A DNA stretch of 64,000 nt from Bacteroidota bacterium (GTDB lineage: Bacteria > Bacteroidota > Bacteroidia > Bacteroidales > Paludibacteraceae): the NCBI GenBank assembly GCA_021779195.1, contig JAJYBB010000006.1:62001-126000 (forward strand), given 5' to 3'. Shown piece by piece: positions 6,155-15,629 of the stretch. Position 1 is the first letter of the stretch; each line of letters starts with the position of its first letter. The notes beneath the pieces are model-generated. The model was given only the letters and a program-made list of their open reading frames with translations. It ran no database searches and was not told the DNA's origin. Position numbers and translations under genes: made by a program.

Positions 6155-7555
6155 ATGGAAATAGAACAACAAGCATCCCGTTTTCAACAACCAGTAAAAC
6201 AGTGGTTAAAAGCCATTATTTGGTGTATCGTTTACATTTTATTTATCGTGTGGGTAGGCAATTTTTGGTGGTTATTAATTCTGCCTTTTATTTTTGACGC
6301 ATTTATAACTCATTTCATTCCCTGGACATGGTGGAAAAAATCAAAAAATAAAAAAGTACTTGCCGTAATGGGTTGGGTAGATGCCATCGTTTTTGCTTTA
6401 GTTGCCGTTTATTTTATCAACACATTTTTGTTTCAAAATTATCAAATTCCAAGCTCATCATTAGAAAAAACGCTGCTTGTGGGAGATTTTCTGTTTGTAA
6501 GTAAAGCTAGCTACGGACCCCGCATTCCAAACACACCTTTATCTTTTCCGCTGGTTCAACATACTTTTCCCTTGTTGAATTGTAAATCTTTTCTTGAACA
6601 TCCCCAATGGGAATATCGTCGATTGAAAGGCTTTGATCGTGTGAAACGTAATGACATTGTAGTTTTCAATTTTCCGGCTGGCGATACAGTAGCTGAAAAA
6701 ATGGAAAACCCTGATTACTATAGCCTATGTTATTATTATGGCAGGGATGTTGTAAACAGTCGTAAAGACATTTTCGGCGACATTGTATATAGGCCTGTTG
6801 ACCGACGCGAAAATTATGTCAAACGATGCGTTGCAATTGCCGGAGACTGGTTGCAAATAAAAGATAATCAGGTATATATTAATGGTGAAAAACAGCAAAA
6901 ATTCCCGGGTATACAGTTCAACTATTATGTGCAAACCGATGGTACAGTACTGAATGCCGATTTATTAGATCAATTGCACATTAGTAACGACGACAGAATA
7001 ATGCTTGATAACACACAAAACGCTCAACAAATTACGCAATTAGGATTAAACAGTAACTTCCCAATTTATCATTTCCCGTTAACCCAAGAAAGCTATAATA
7101 AATTATTACTAGTTCCAGGGGTAAAAAAAATCATGATTGAACCCTCGTGGGTAGGTGGCGAAGTTTTCCCGCTTGGTAGCCATAAAAACTGGAATCGGGA
7201 TAATTACGGTCCTATCTGGATACCACAAAAAGGAAAAACCCTGGCATTAAATACCTATAATTATACGATCTATCAACGCTGCATTGCTGTTTACGAACAC
7301 AATAAATTTGAAATAAAAAATGGAATTTTTTTCATCAATGATAAACCTACAAAAACCTACACTTTCAAAATGGATTACTACTGGATGATGGGCGACAACC
7401 GTCATAATTCGGCCGACTCTCGATATTGGGGTTTTGTACCTGAAGATCATATAGTTGGTCGTCCAGTAGTTGTATGGTTATCATTAAATAAAGACAAAGG
7501 TTGGTTTAATGGAAAGATCCGTTTCAACAGATTCTTTAAAAATGCCGAAAGATAA
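6155..7555 (+). CDS. lepB: Signal peptidase I with enlarged periplasmic domain
   Basis: LepB removes signal peptides from exported proteins at the inner membrane. The N-terminal half has three or four hydrophobic segments (about 18-34, 36-55, 70-91). The catalytic serine is in IPSSSLEKTLLVGD (Ser102) and the general-base lysine in NYVKRCVAIAGD (Lys223). The late box reads MMGDNRHNSADSRYWG. At 466 residues it is much longer than the 324-residue E. coli enzyme. The extra ~150 residues sit between the lysine box and the MGDNR box, a layout known from Bacteroidota. The next gene overlaps its end. Confidence 0.95.
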   Translation: MEIEQQASRFQQPVKQWLKAIIWCIVYILFIVWVGNFWWLLILPFIFDAFITHFIPWTWWKKSKNKKVLAVMGWVDAIVFALVAVYFINTFLFQNYQIPSSSLEKTLLVGDFLFVSKASYGPRIPNTPLSFPLVQHTFPLLNCKSFLEHPQWEYRRLKGFDRVKRNDIVVFNFPAGDTVAEKMENPDYYSLCYYYGRDVVNSRKDIFGDIVYRPVDRRENYVKRCVAIAGDWLQIKDNQVYINGEKQQKFPGIQFNYYVQTDGTVLNADLLDQLHISNDDRIMLDNTQNAQQITQLGLNSNFPIYHFPLTQESYNKLLLVPGVKKIMIEPSWVGGEVFPLGSHKNWNRDNYGPIWIPQKGKTLALNTYNYTIYQRCIAVYEHNKFEIKNGIFFINDKPTKTYTFKMDYYWMMGDNRHNSADSRYWGFVPEDHIVGRPVVVWLSLNKDKGWFNGKIRFNRFFKNAER

Positions 7556-8207
7556 CGAACATACAAATTTTAACAAGAATGGTATCTGTTTAACTACGGC
7601 ATATTTAGCTCCTGTAGATTATTATGCAGCCATGTTAAAAGCTAATTCAGTGTGGTTGGAATACAACGATACTTATGTAAAACAAACTTACAGAAATCGA
7701 TGCCAGATAGCAACGGCTAATGGACTAATGGTGCTGAGTATTCCAATTGAAAAATCAGATCGAGAAAAGCAATTAACCCGCGATGTACGAATCTCTGCTC
7801 ACAACCTTTGGCAATTGCAACACTGGCGAACCATTGAATCGGCTTACAATTCATCACCATTTTTTGAATATTATGCTGACGATTTAATCTCATTTTACGA
7901 AAAAAAATGGAATTTTTTGTGGGATTTTAATTTCGAAATCCAACAAAAAATATTAGAATTAATTGATTTACAGATAAATATAAAATTTACAGATAAATTT
8001 CAAAAATCGTTTGAAGATACGATAACAGATTTACGCGATTATTTTCATCCGAAAAAAATAAATAGATCAATAGACATTGAGCCTTATTATCAAGTTTTTG
8101 ATCAACGATTTGGATTTCAGCCAAATATAAGTATTATTGATTTACTTTTTAACATGGGAAACGAAACTTTATTGAAAATAGATTCTTTTTCATCGATTAT
8201 CTCATAA
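7542..8207 (+). CDS. WbqC-like family protein
   Basis: The protein matches the WbqC-like family (Pfam WbqC), found near O-antigen genes or lepB and of unproven biochemical function. Recognisable stretches include CLTTAYLAPVDYYAAM near the start, TYRNRCQIATANG, LSIPIE and the HNLWQLQHWRTIESAY block. Two starts are possible: 7509 (232 residues) and 7542 (221 residues). The later one leaves a 14-nt overlap with lepB and begins nearer the conserved core. Translational coupling with lepB is likely. Confidence 0.8.
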   Translation: MPKDNEHTNFNKNGICLTTAYLAPVDYYAAMLKANSVWLEYNDTYVKQTYRNRCQIATANGLMVLSIPIEKSDREKQLTRDVRISAHNLWQLQHWRTIESAYNSSPFFEYYADDLISFYEKKWNFLWDFNFEIQQKILELIDLQINIKFTDKFQKSFEDTITDLRDYFHPKKINRSIDIEPYYQVFDQRFGFQPNISIIDLLFNMGNETLLKIDSFSSIIS

Positions 8208-8362
8208 AATTCAAATCGTTATTTTTATTTAAAAATTTCAGCATATTGAATGTATCAATGATGATTTTTCAACTTCAATAGTTTTTAAATTTAATCTATG
8301 CCAAGTTGAATAACATTCATCTGACAACTTCAAAATATAAATATATCAAAAAACAAAATCTT

Positions 8363-9382
8363 ATGGAACAAATAGATTGGAGCAATCTGGGATTCGGTTA
8401 CATGAAAACCGACTATAATATTCGCTGTGCGTATAGCAACGGTGCTTGGGGCGATTTGGAAGTTCACGACACTGAATATATGACCATCCACATGGCAGCA
8501 ACCAGTATTCACTATGGACAAGAAGTGTTTGAAGGTTTGAAGGCATTTAAAGGGAAAGATGGCAAAATTCGGATCTTTAGGATGCGCGATAATGCGTTAC
8601 GAATGCAAGACTCATGTGCAGGTACACTAATGGCTCAATTGCCTGTTGAAAAATTTGAAGAAGCAGTCATTAAAGCAGTAAAAATGAATGAACGTTTTAT
8701 ACCTCCATATGAATCGGGAGCATCGTTATATATTCGCCCGTTTTTATTTGGAACAGGAGCCCAAGTCGGTGTAAAACCAGCTACTGAATATCTATTTATC
8801 GTATTCGTAACACCTGTCGGACCATATTTTAAAGGCGGATTTCAAACCACACCATTTGTCATTATGCGCGAATATGACCGTTCAGCTCCACTGGGAATGG
8901 GAAAATTCAAAGTAGGCGGTAACTATGCTGCGAGTTTAGTAGCCGGAGAACGGGCGCACCAAATGGGTTATTCAAATATCTTTTATTTAGATGCCAAAGA
9001 AAAAAAATATATTGACGAATGCGGTGCCGCTAATTTTTTTGGAATTAAAAATAACACTTACATTACACCAAAATCAACATCAATCTTACCATCTATCACA
9101 AACAAAAGTTTGATGTCGTTAGCCATGGATCTTGGTTTTAAAGTGGAGCAACGTCATGTTCCAGTTGAAGAATTAGCTACATTTGAAGAAGCAGGCGCAT
9201 GTGGAACTGCTGCCGTAATCAGTCCTATTGAACGAATTGACGATTTTGACGAAAAGAAATCCTATATTTTTTCGGATGATGGCAAACCGGGAGTCGTTTG
9301 TGAAAAATTATATCATAAACTTCGCGGTATACAATATGGCGATGAACCAGATACACATGGCTGGGTAACTATTTTAGATTAA
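8363..9382 (+). CDS. ilvE: Branched-chain amino acid aminotransferase
   Basis: This PLP enzyme interconverts leucine, isoleucine and valine with their 2-oxo acids. The PLP lysine is Lys183 in KFKVGGNYAASL. The phosphate-binding and substrate segments ECGAANFFG and GTAAVISPI are present, and the N-terminal part carries IHYGQEVFEGLKAF. I chose the ATG at 8363 (MEQIDWSNLGFGY, 339 residues). The 19-residue extension to 8306 is basic, AT-rich and unlike the family. A strong terminator follows. Confidence 0.96.
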   Translation: MEQIDWSNLGFGYMKTDYNIRCAYSNGAWGDLEVHDTEYMTIHMAATSIHYGQEVFEGLKAFKGKDGKIRIFRMRDNALRMQDSCAGTLMAQLPVEKFEEAVIKAVKMNERFIPPYESGASLYIRPFLFGTGAQVGVKPATEYLFIVFVTPVGPYFKGGFQTTPFVIMREYDRSAPLGMGKFKVGGNYAASLVAGERAHQMGYSNIFYLDAKEKKYIDECGAANFFGIKNNTYITPKSTSILPSITNKSLMSLAMDLGFKVEQRHVPVEELATFEEAGACGTAAVISPIERIDDFDEKKSYIFSDDGKPGVVCEKLYHKLRGIQYGDEPDTHGWVTILD

Positions 9383-9404
9383 ATTCTGAAAAGAATTTAC
9401 CACT

Positions 9405-9441
9405 AAATCGGCTGAATTTCCAAAAATAATTCAGCCGATTT
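9405..9441. terminator. Bidirectional terminator between ilvE and frdB
   Basis: AAATCGGCTGAATT (9405-9418) pairs perfectly with AATTCAGCCGATTT (9428-9441). It separates convergent genes. Confidence 0.85.
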
Positions 9442-9461
9442 ACTTAAAAAATGTGTAAGAA

Positions 9462-10217
9462 TTAATCTTTAAATTTGGCATTTAAAAATTCACGATTCAA
9501 ACGGGCAATATGTGAAATCGAAACATTTTTTGGACATTCAGCTTCACACGCACCGGTATTAGTACAATTTCCAAATCCTAACTCATCCATTTTTGCGACC
9601 ATAGCTTTTGCACGATGTGCAGCTTCGACCTTGCCTTGTGGTAATAAAGCCAACTGACTAACTTTAGCAGCTACAAATAACATGGCTGAACTATTTTTGC
9701 AAGTAGCAACACATGCACCACAACCGATGCATGAAGCCGCATCCATAGCTTCGTCAGAATCAACTTTAGAAATAGGGAGGGCATTTCCATCTGGTACACC
9801 ACCCGTATTTACTGAAACAAAGCCACCAGCCTGAATAATTTTATCAAAAGCGCTCCTGTCCACCATTAAATCTTTAATAACAGGAAAAGCAGCCGAGCGC
9901 CAAGGCTCAATAGTAATAGTAGCACCATTATTGAAACGACGCATGTGAAGTTGACAGGTCGTAGTTCCAGGGTCAAGTCCATGCGGATGCCCGTTAATAA
10001 ACAAGCTACACATACCACAAATTCCCTCTCGACAATCGTGGTCGAAGGCGATTGGTTCTTTATGTTCGTTTATAAGTTTTTCATTCAAGACATCCAACAT
10101 TTCAAGAAATGAACTGTCTGTAGATACTTGATCCAATTTATATGTTTCGAATTTACCTTTGGCTTTTGGTCCAGACTGACGCCATATTTTGAGCGTTACA
10201 TTTATATTTTTTTCCAT
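9462..10217 (-). CDS. frdB: Fumarate reductase/succinate dehydrogenase iron-sulfur subunit
   Basis: This subunit relays electrons between the flavin and the heme subunit at the inner membrane. All cluster ligands are visible: [2Fe-2S] Cys62, Cys67, Cys70 and Cys88; [4Fe-4S] in [11 protein letters not shown] (163-173); and the [3Fe-4S]/third-cluster region [12 protein letters not shown] (218-229). The length of 251 residues is typical of the Bacteroides-type enzyme. It is the third gene of the set frdC-frdA-frdB and starts 19 nt after frdA. In a fermentative Bacteroidales it would mainly reduce fumarate; direction cannot be told from sequence. Confidence 0.95.
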   Translation of the reverse strand: MEKNINVTLKIWRQSGPKAKGKFETYKLDQVSTDSSFLEMLDVLNEKLINEHKEPIAFDHDCREGICGMCSLFINGHPHGLDPGTTTCQLHMRRFNNGATITIEPWRSAAFPVIKDLMVDRSAFDKIIQAGGFVSVNTGGVPDGNALPISKVDSDEAMDAASCIGCGACVATCKNSSAMLFVAAKVSQLALLPQGKVEAAHRAKAMVAKMDELGFGNCTNTGACEAECPKNVSISHIARLNREFLNAKFKD

Positions 10218-10236
10218 ATCGACTATAAGTAACTAA

Positions 10237-12213
10237 TCAGGATTTATAATTACGTTGTTGACGTTGAACAAATTCGTAATTCAATGTCTCTTTTAACAAT
10301 ACCGGTTCATTTCCTTCGCCAGTGTATTTCCAACACGAAACGAAAGCAAAATCATCATCATTTCGTAAAGCCTCACCTTCGGGAGTTTGATATTCTTCTC
10401 TGAAATGACCGCCACACGATTCTTCGCGCAAAAGGGCATCACGAGCGATCAGTTCTCCAATTTCAATAAAATCGGATAGACGCAACGCCTTTTCCAATTC
10501 ATTATTTAAATTATCAACTTGTCCCGGTACATATACATTAGTCCAAAACTCATTGCGAACTTCTTTGATCTTTTCTAACGCATGTTGCAAACCAGTTTTG
10601 TTACGACCCATTCCAACAAAGTCCCACATGATTAAACCCAATTCGCGATGAATAGAATCAACTGATTTTTTCCCTTTGATCTTTAAAATCTTATTAATTT
10701 TGTCATTTACAGCGTTTTCAGCTTCAACAAATTCCTGTAAATCCGTACTCATACGTGGCACTTGAATTTGGTCGGCAAGATAATTTTGAACGGTATAAGG
10801 CAAAACAAAATAACCATCTGCAAGTCCCTGCATCAATGCAGAAGCGCCCAAACGGTTGGCTCCGTGATCAGAAAAATTGGCTTCACCAATACAGAACAGC
10901 CCTTTTACCGAAGTTTGTAATTCATAATCAACCCAAACACCTCCCATAGCATAATGAATGGCAGGATAAATCATCATAGGTGTTTTATAAGGATTATCGT
11001 CAACAATTTTTTCGTACATTTGGAAAAGGTTTCCATAACGGTCGCGCACAACTTTTTCTCCCAAACGATTTATAGAATCAGAGAAATCAAGATAAACAGC
11101 TAATCCTGTATTTCCCACACCATATCCAGCATCACATCGTTCCTTTGCAGCACGTGAAGCGACATCTCGAGGAACCAGATTTCCAAAGGCAGGATAACGA
11201 CGCTCTAAATAATAATCGCGATCTTCTTCTAATAAATCAGTAGGTTTAAGTTTACCGGAACGAATCGCTTCAGCATCTTCCTTGCGTTTGGGGACCCAAA
11301 TTCGTCCATCATTTCGAAGAGATTCAGACATTAAGGTTAATTTAGACTGATAATCACCGTGCACAGGAATACAAGTCGGGTGAATTTGCACATAAGCCGG
11401 ATTTGCAAAATAAGCACCTTTGCGGTACATTTGCATAGCTGCAGAACCATTTGAAGCCATAGCATTGGTTGATAAAAAGAAAGTATTACCGTAACCTCCT
11501 GTTCCAACAACTACTGCATGAGCAAAAAAACGTTCAATTTTTCCTGTAATCAGATTTCGGGCAATAATTCCACGTGCTCTGCCATCAATAACGACCACAT
11601 CGAGCATCTCGTGACGTGAAAACAATTTAACTTGCCCCTTCCCAATCTGACGGCTTAAAGCAGAATATGCTCCCAATAATAGTTGCTGTCCGGTCTGACC
11701 TTTTGCATAAAATGTACGCGATACCTGTGCACCTCCGAACGAACGGTTATCCAACAGTCCTCCATATTCGCGAGCAAATGGTACGCCTTGTGCAACACAT
11801 TGATCAATAATATTATTTGATACTTCAGCCAGACGATACACATTGGCTTCGCGAGCACGATAGTCACCTCCTTTTATTGTGTCGTAAAACAAACGGTAGA
11901 CAGAGTCTCCATCATTTTGGTAATTTTTAGCTGCATTAATACCACCTTGAGCAGCAATAGAATGCGCCCTTCGAGGCGAGTCTTGAATACAAAAGTTTAA
12001 CACATTAAATCCCATTTCAGCTAATGAAGCAGCTGCAGAAGCTCCCGCCAAACCGGTACCTACAACTATTATGTCAAGTCTGCGTTTATTGGAGGGGTTT
12101 ACTAATTTTTGATGTGCTTTATAATTGTTCCATTTTTCGGCTAAAGCACCTTCCGGAATTTTAGCATCTATTTGATTTGATTCTACTGATGTAGATCCTT
12201 GTTTTTGTGCCAT
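10237..12213 (-). CDS. frdA: Fumarate reductase/succinate dehydrogenase flavoprotein subunit
   Basis: This catalytic subunit carries covalent FAD and interconverts fumarate and succinate. The FAD Rossmann motif [12 protein letters not shown] and the covalent-FAD histidine segment [15 protein letters not shown] are near the N-terminus. Substrate-site blocks include [11 protein letters not shown] and [13 protein letters not shown] chose the second methionine (MAQKQG) as start, giving 658 residues; the frame allows five more residues. At this length it is of the long type that pairs with a single di-heme cytochrome subunit. Confidence 0.95.
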   Translation of the reverse strand: MAQKQGSTSVESNQIDAKIPEGALAEKWNNYKAHQKLVNPSNKRRLDIIVVGTGLAGASAAASLAEMGFNVLNFCIQDSPRRAHSIAAQGGINAAKNYQNDGDSVYRLFYDTIKGGDYRAREANVYRLAEVSNNIIDQCVAQGVPFAREYGGLLDNRSFGGAQVSRTFYAKGQTGQQLLLGAYSALSRQIGKGQVKLFSRHEMLDVVVIDGRARGIIARNLITGKIERFFAHAVVVGTGGYGNTFFLSTNAMASNGSAAMQMYRKGAYFANPAYVQIHPTCIPVHGDYQSKLTLMSESLRNDGRIWVPKRKEDAEAIRSGKLKPTDLLEEDRDYYLERRYPAFGNLVPRDVASRAAKERCDAGYGVGNTGLAVYLDFSDSINRLGEKVVRDRYGNLFQMYEKIVDDNPYKTPMMIYPAIHYAMGGVWVDYELQTSVKGLFCIGEANFSDHGANRLGASALMQGLADGYFVLPYTVQNYLADQIQVPRMSTDLQEFVEAENAVNDKINKILKIKGKKSVDSIHRELGLIMWDFVGMGRNKTGLQHALEKIKEVRNEFWTNVYVPGQVDNLNNELEKALRLSDFIEIGELIARDALLREESCGGHFREEYQTPEGEALRNDDDFAFVSCWKYTGEGNEPVLLKETLNYEFVQRQQRNYKS

Positions 12214-12238
12214 AATTTTAAATTTCAATGTTGAAGAA

Positions 12239-12913
12239 TTAAACTTGAGGTTGGAATCCCAGGATAAAATAAATAGGAATTGACATAAACATCAGAATAA
12301 CAAGGGTAGAAATGATGTTTGAAATTAATTTCACTCTTGGCAACCAGGTTTTATTATTAATACCCAAGGTTTGTAAAGCACTCCAAACTCCATGTGTTAA
12401 ATGAAACCAAAGTGCAGAAAGCCAGACTAAATAAATTATGGAATAAACCGGATTACTAAATAACTTTGAAACCCAATAAACACCATTTGCAGCAGTTGTT
12501 GAATCAGCCGCACCGGTAAGTTCGGCATATTGCATTTTATACCAAAAATTAAAAAGATGTAGAATTAGGAATCCGATCACAATGGCTCCTAACACCAACA
12601 TGTTTTGCGAAGCCCATTCTACACTCTTTTGATTGTTCTTAATGGCGTAACTTTTATTTCCACGTGCCTTTAGATTAAGGAACGAAAGATATAAAGCATA
12701 GAGAATATGAATTACAAAACCAGCTGCCAAAACGCCTGAACCAACCACTGCGTACCAGTTCGCTCCTAAAAATTCACATATCTTGTTATATCCCACCGGT
12801 GAAATTATCACCACAATATTCATTAGACTGTGAAACAGCAAAAACAACACGAGGAAAACTCCAGAAATACTCATAATCAGTTTTCGCCCGATGGATGAAT
12901 CAATTAACCACAT
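12239..12913 (-). CDS. frdC: Di-heme cytochrome b subunit of fumarate reductase
   Basis: The 224-residue protein has five transmembrane helices and anchors the enzyme, passing electrons to or from the quinone pool. His28, His69, His119 and His171 sit in successive helices at the spacing expected for the two b-type hemes of a single-subunit (B-type, Wolinella-like) anchor. His174 lies close by. It is the first gene of the operon and has its own upstream promoter element. Confidence 0.93.
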   Translation of the reverse strand: MWLIDSSIGRKLIMSISGVFLVLFLLFHSLMNIVVIISPVGYNKICEFLGANWYAVVGSGVLAAGFVIHILYALYLSFLNLKARGNKSYAIKNNQKSVEWASQNMLVLGAIVIGFLILHLFNFWYKMQYAELTGAADSTTAANGVYWVSKLFSNPVYSIIYLVWLSALWFHLTHGVWSALQTLGINNKTWLPRVKLISNIISTLVILMFMSIPIYFILGFQPQV

Positions 12914-13083
12914 AGAATTTTGTTTAAATTAGTAATATTAGTTCCTTGAATTAACACAAGGCATAAAAGTAGTCGATATTATCGAGAAATTGAATTATTA
13001 TTCTGTTAAATTTTAATAATAAATATATAACATTCAGTTTTACAAATATTTAAAACAACGGACAACATTCTCGAATTTTGCTG

Positions 13084-13091
13084 CAAAAGTA
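13084..13091 (-). promoter_or_regulatory. frdCAB promoter -7 element TACTTTTG
   Basis: This perfect TAnnTTTG on the minus strand has TTG 20 nt upstream and implies a leader of about 165 nt before frdC. It sits in the gap downstream of miaB. Confidence 0.6.
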
Positions 13092-13159
13092 GTACATAGA
13101 ATTTAAAACGACAAGCGATTAAGGAAATATTTCTTTATTAAATTTTATCATATAAATAG

Positions 13160-14539
13160 TCAAGCATTTAAAAGAACTATCTCTCCGAAAAGAGTTGCCG
13201 AAGAGGCATTCGTAATTCTTACTCGAATTGTTTCACCGATATGCCTTCCGTTGCGTGAAAAAATAACTACCTTATTTTGAGATGTTCGTCCATACAACTG
13301 CTCTTTTGAACGTTTTGAGAATCCTTCAACTAAAACCTCAAATATTTTACCTACATCACGCTGATTACTTTCGTTAGATAAAATATTTTGAAAATCAATA
13401 ATTTCCGCTAAACGACGAAGTTTTATTTCTTCAGAAACATTATCCTTTAGATGTTTTGCAGCTTGAGTTCCAGGGCGTTCTGAATATTTAAACATAAAAG
13501 CCATATCGAAACTAACTTCGCGCATTAATGATAAAGTTAATCGATGATCCTCATCTGTCTCATCATGAAAACCACAGAACACGTCGGTACCAATTGTTGC
13601 ATCAGGTAAAATTCTGCGGATTGCAGCTATACGGTTCAAATACCACTCGCGGGTATATTTTCTGTTCATCAATTTTAAAATTTTATTGCTGCCTGATTGA
13701 ACTGGTAAATGTATAAACCGACATAAATTGGAATATTGAGCAATTGTCTCAAGTGTTCTGTCGCTCATATCCTTGGGGTGTGATGTAGTAAAACGGAATC
13801 GAATTTCGGGTGCAGCTTGAGCAACGACACGAAGCAAATCTGGAAACTCAATCACTTGCCCATCCTTCTCAAACCGATAAGAATTTACATTTTGACCAAG
13901 TAACGTTACTTCTTTGAAATGCTTTGATTTTAAATCGTTTAATTCAGATAAAATACTTTCGACATCACGGCTTCTCTCACGTCCACGCGTGTAAGGGACA
14001 ATGCAATATGAACAAAAGTTGTTGCACCCTCGCATAATAGAAATAAAACCTGAAATAGGATTACCAATTCGAGCAGGTAAAACATCACGATACGTTTCCG
14101 TTGATGAAAGTTGTACATTCAGTGCACTATTTCCCAATTCAACTTGCCCAATCAAGTGAGGAAGATCTAAATAGGCATCCGGACCGACAACAAGATTAAC
14201 CCCGAAATTATCAATAAGTTCATCTTTCACTCGTTCGGCCATACAGCCGATAACACCAACTATTAAATTTTTGTTTTTTCGTTTCAGCGATTTGAAAAAA
14301 TTCAAACGCTGAATTACTTTTTGCTCCGCATTATCTCGAATAGAACAAGTATTTACAAAAATAGCATCAGCTTCTGTAATTTTATCGGTAAGTTCAAAAC
14401 CATCCATTTTCATAATTGAAGCCACAACTTCGCTATCAGCCACATTCATTTGGCATCCATACGTTTCAATAAAAAGTTTTTTGTCGTTTAAAACGGATTT
14501 TAAGTCCGAAGGTACAACAGATTGATCAAAATTAGTCAT
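13160..14539 (-). CDS. miaB: tRNA-2-methylthio-N6-dimethylallyladenosine synthase
   Basis: This radical-SAM enzyme adds a methylthio group to i6A37 of tRNAs. The N-terminal domain carries the auxiliary cluster cysteines Cys29 (ETYGCQMN), Cys65 and Cys99. The SAM cluster is RGCNNFCSYC (Cys172, 176, 179), and a TRAM-like domain closes the C-terminus. I set the start at 14539 (MTNFDQ, 459 residues). The 43-residue extension to 14668 is hydrophobic, lies upstream of a promoter element and is not family-like. Confidence 0.95.
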   Translation of the reverse strand: MTNFDQSVVPSDLKSVLNDKKLFIETYGCQMNVADSEVVASIMKMDGFELTDKITEADAIFVNTCSIRDNAEQKVIQRLNFFKSLKRKNKNLIVGVIGCMAERVKDELIDNFGVNLVVGPDAYLDLPHLIGQVELGNSALNVQLSSTETYRDVLPARIGNPISGFISIMRGCNNFCSYCIVPYTRGRERSRDVESILSELNDLKSKHFKEVTLLGQNVNSYRFEKDGQVIEFPDLLRVVAQAAPEIRFRFTTSHPKDMSDRTLETIAQYSNLCRFIHLPVQSGSNKILKLMNRKYTREWYLNRIAAIRRILPDATIGTDVFCGFHDETDEDHRLTLSLMREVSFDMAFMFKYSERPGTQAAKHLKDNVSEEIKLRRLAEIIDFQNILSNESNQRDVGKIFEVLVEGFSKRSKEQLYGRTSQNKVVIFSRNGRHIGETIRVRITNASSATLFGEIVLLNA

Positions 14540-14565
14540 AAAGTTGAATATATAAAATGAAACTG

Positions 14566-14573
14566 CAAATTTA
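14566..14573 (-). promoter_or_regulatory. miaB promoter -7 element TAAATTTG
   Basis: This perfect TAnnTTTG on the minus strand lies 27 nt before the chosen miaB start and supports that start. Confidence 0.5.
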
Positions 14574-14731
14574 GCCCAAGCAAACGAAAATTCAAGATAA
14601 AAACAGAGAAAATTAACGGAATTATGAATTTTAAAAAAAAATAGATGAGAAAAATAGCACACTATCACTTTTAAACATTAAAATCAAAGAAAAAAATGCA
14701 TTTAAATATATTTAACATTCAAAATAATAGT

Positions 14732-14749
14732 TCATCAATATATTGATGA
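14732..14749. repeat. Perfect 18-bp palindrome
   Basis: TCATCAATA and TATTGATGA form a perfect inverted repeat with no spacer. It lies in gene-free DNA between miaB and the first RNA unit. Role is unknown; it could be an operator, or chance in AT-rich sequence. Confidence 0.4.
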
Positions 14750-14826
14750 TTAGATAGTTAAATAAACTAATCAAAAAGGAAAAACAAATGAATCACTGTA
14801 AAAAAGAAAATAAAATAAAGAAAAAG

Positions 14827-14857
14827 TTTGTATTATCAAAAAAAAATATCATTTTTG
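14827..14857 (+). promoter_or_regulatory. Promoter of candidate small RNA A (TTTG-N19-CATTTTTG)
   Basis: TTTG at 14827-14830, a 19-nt spacer, and CATTTTTG at 14850-14857. The -7 octamer differs from TAnnTTTG only at its first base, and the spacing is canonical for the Bacteroidota primary sigma factor. Confidence 0.65.
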
Positions 14858-14861
14858 CAGT

Positions 14862-14946
14862 GTAAACAAACAGATAAATTTTTCATAGTTAAGGTTTAGG
14901 TTAAAATGTGCAATGGGTGGCTGTGAAGTTACCCATTGTTTTTTTT
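14862..14946 (+). ncRNA. Candidate small RNA A (first of a tandem pair)
   Basis: A predicted transcript of about 85 nt runs from just after the promoter to a terminator hairpin. CAATGGGT (14911-14918) pairs with ACCCATTG (14931-14938) around a 12-nt loop, followed by nine T. It matches the unit at 15085-15169 at all but three positions (14871, 14873, 14910), while upstream and downstream flanks are unrelated. Homology therefore ends where a transcript would. UAAAC (14863-14867) could pair with GUUUA further on. I cannot assign it to a named RNA family; a known Bacteroidales RNA class is possible. Confidence 0.6.
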
Positions 14947-15072
14947 TAAAAGAAATGGTGAAACCTAATATCTGGCACCTACAATCAAGAACAAATATTA
15001 ATATATGAAAGATAATAATCAAAAAAAAACAAAAAAACAAGTTCAACAAATATCAAATTCAAAATAATCTCA

Positions 15073-15080
15073 TATCTTTG
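15073..15080 (+). promoter_or_regulatory. Promoter -7 element of candidate small RNA B (TATCTTTG)
   Basis: This perfect TAnnTTTG occupies the same position relative to the repeat as in unit A. No good -33 TTTG is seen. Confidence 0.6.
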
Positions 15081-15084
15081 CAAA

Positions 15085-15169
15085 GTAAACAAATAAATAA
15101 ATTTTTCATAGTTAAGGTTTAGGTTAAAATGTACAATGGGTGGCTGTGAAGTTACCCATTGTTTTTTTT
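15085..15169 (+). ncRNA. Candidate small RNA B (second of a tandem pair)
   Basis: This is the second copy of the unit at 14862-14946, exactly 223 bp downstream, with three differences in about 85 nt. The terminator hairpin (15134-15141 with 15154-15161) and the nine-T tail (15162-15170) are identical to copy A. No protein of useful length is encoded. A six-codon ATG frame (MYNGWL in B, MCNGWL in A) runs into the terminator stem, which could be chance. Likely an expressed small RNA; partners and function are unknown. Confidence 0.6.
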
Positions 15170-15170
15170 T

Positions 15171-15566
15171 ATCAATACGAAACAGAAAAATTCTCAATAG
15201 ATTCAATCGCTAAAACTTCGGAAAAAACTACCAAAGAAAATTCATTCCAAAAAGAATAAAGTATTATACTTAGATAAACCCTGAAAATGAGATTTATTCA
15301 ACAAGAAAAAAATGCAACTATAATAGGTTAATTATCATAATGTTATATATAAAACTCAAAAGAAGATCTATAATTTGGTATTAAAACTGACTTTTCGGAG
15401 TAGATTAATCCTTCTATTTCATCAGAAACAATTCGATATTTATAAATACATAAAAAAAATTATTATATAGCTATATATCAGCTATTTGATTATAACATTT
15501 TAAAAAACGATTAAAAAAAATCTCATCCGATATCAGGAAAAATGTTATTAAACACGAATAATGATA
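15171..15566. other. Gene-free AT-rich stretch between the RNA pair and the greA promoter
   Basis: Very AT-rich DNA with no open frame or hairpin terminator that I can support, and no third copy of the RNA unit. Confidence 0.5.
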
Positions 15567-15597
15567 TTTGTTGTTTCAAAAAAAGATCGTACATTTG
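15567..15597 (+). promoter_or_regulatory. Strong promoter upstream of greA (TTTG-N19-TACATTTG)
   Basis: TTTG at 15567-15570, exactly 19 nt of spacer, and TACATTTG at 15590-15597. This is the best full match to the Bacteroidota consensus in the window. Confidence 0.75.
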
Positions 15598-15629
15598 TAT
15601 TAAATAATTAGACATTGAGTTCGCATATA

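Noticed and set aside
8208-8362. Possible leader or riboswitch before ilvE.
   Set aside because: No stable hairpin, T run or leader peptide rich in branched-chain codons is visible.
14849-15206. Two overlapping minus-strand open frames sharing a peptide segment.
   Set aside because: The shared peptide comes only from the duplicated RNA unit read backwards; no start signal or protein-like composition.
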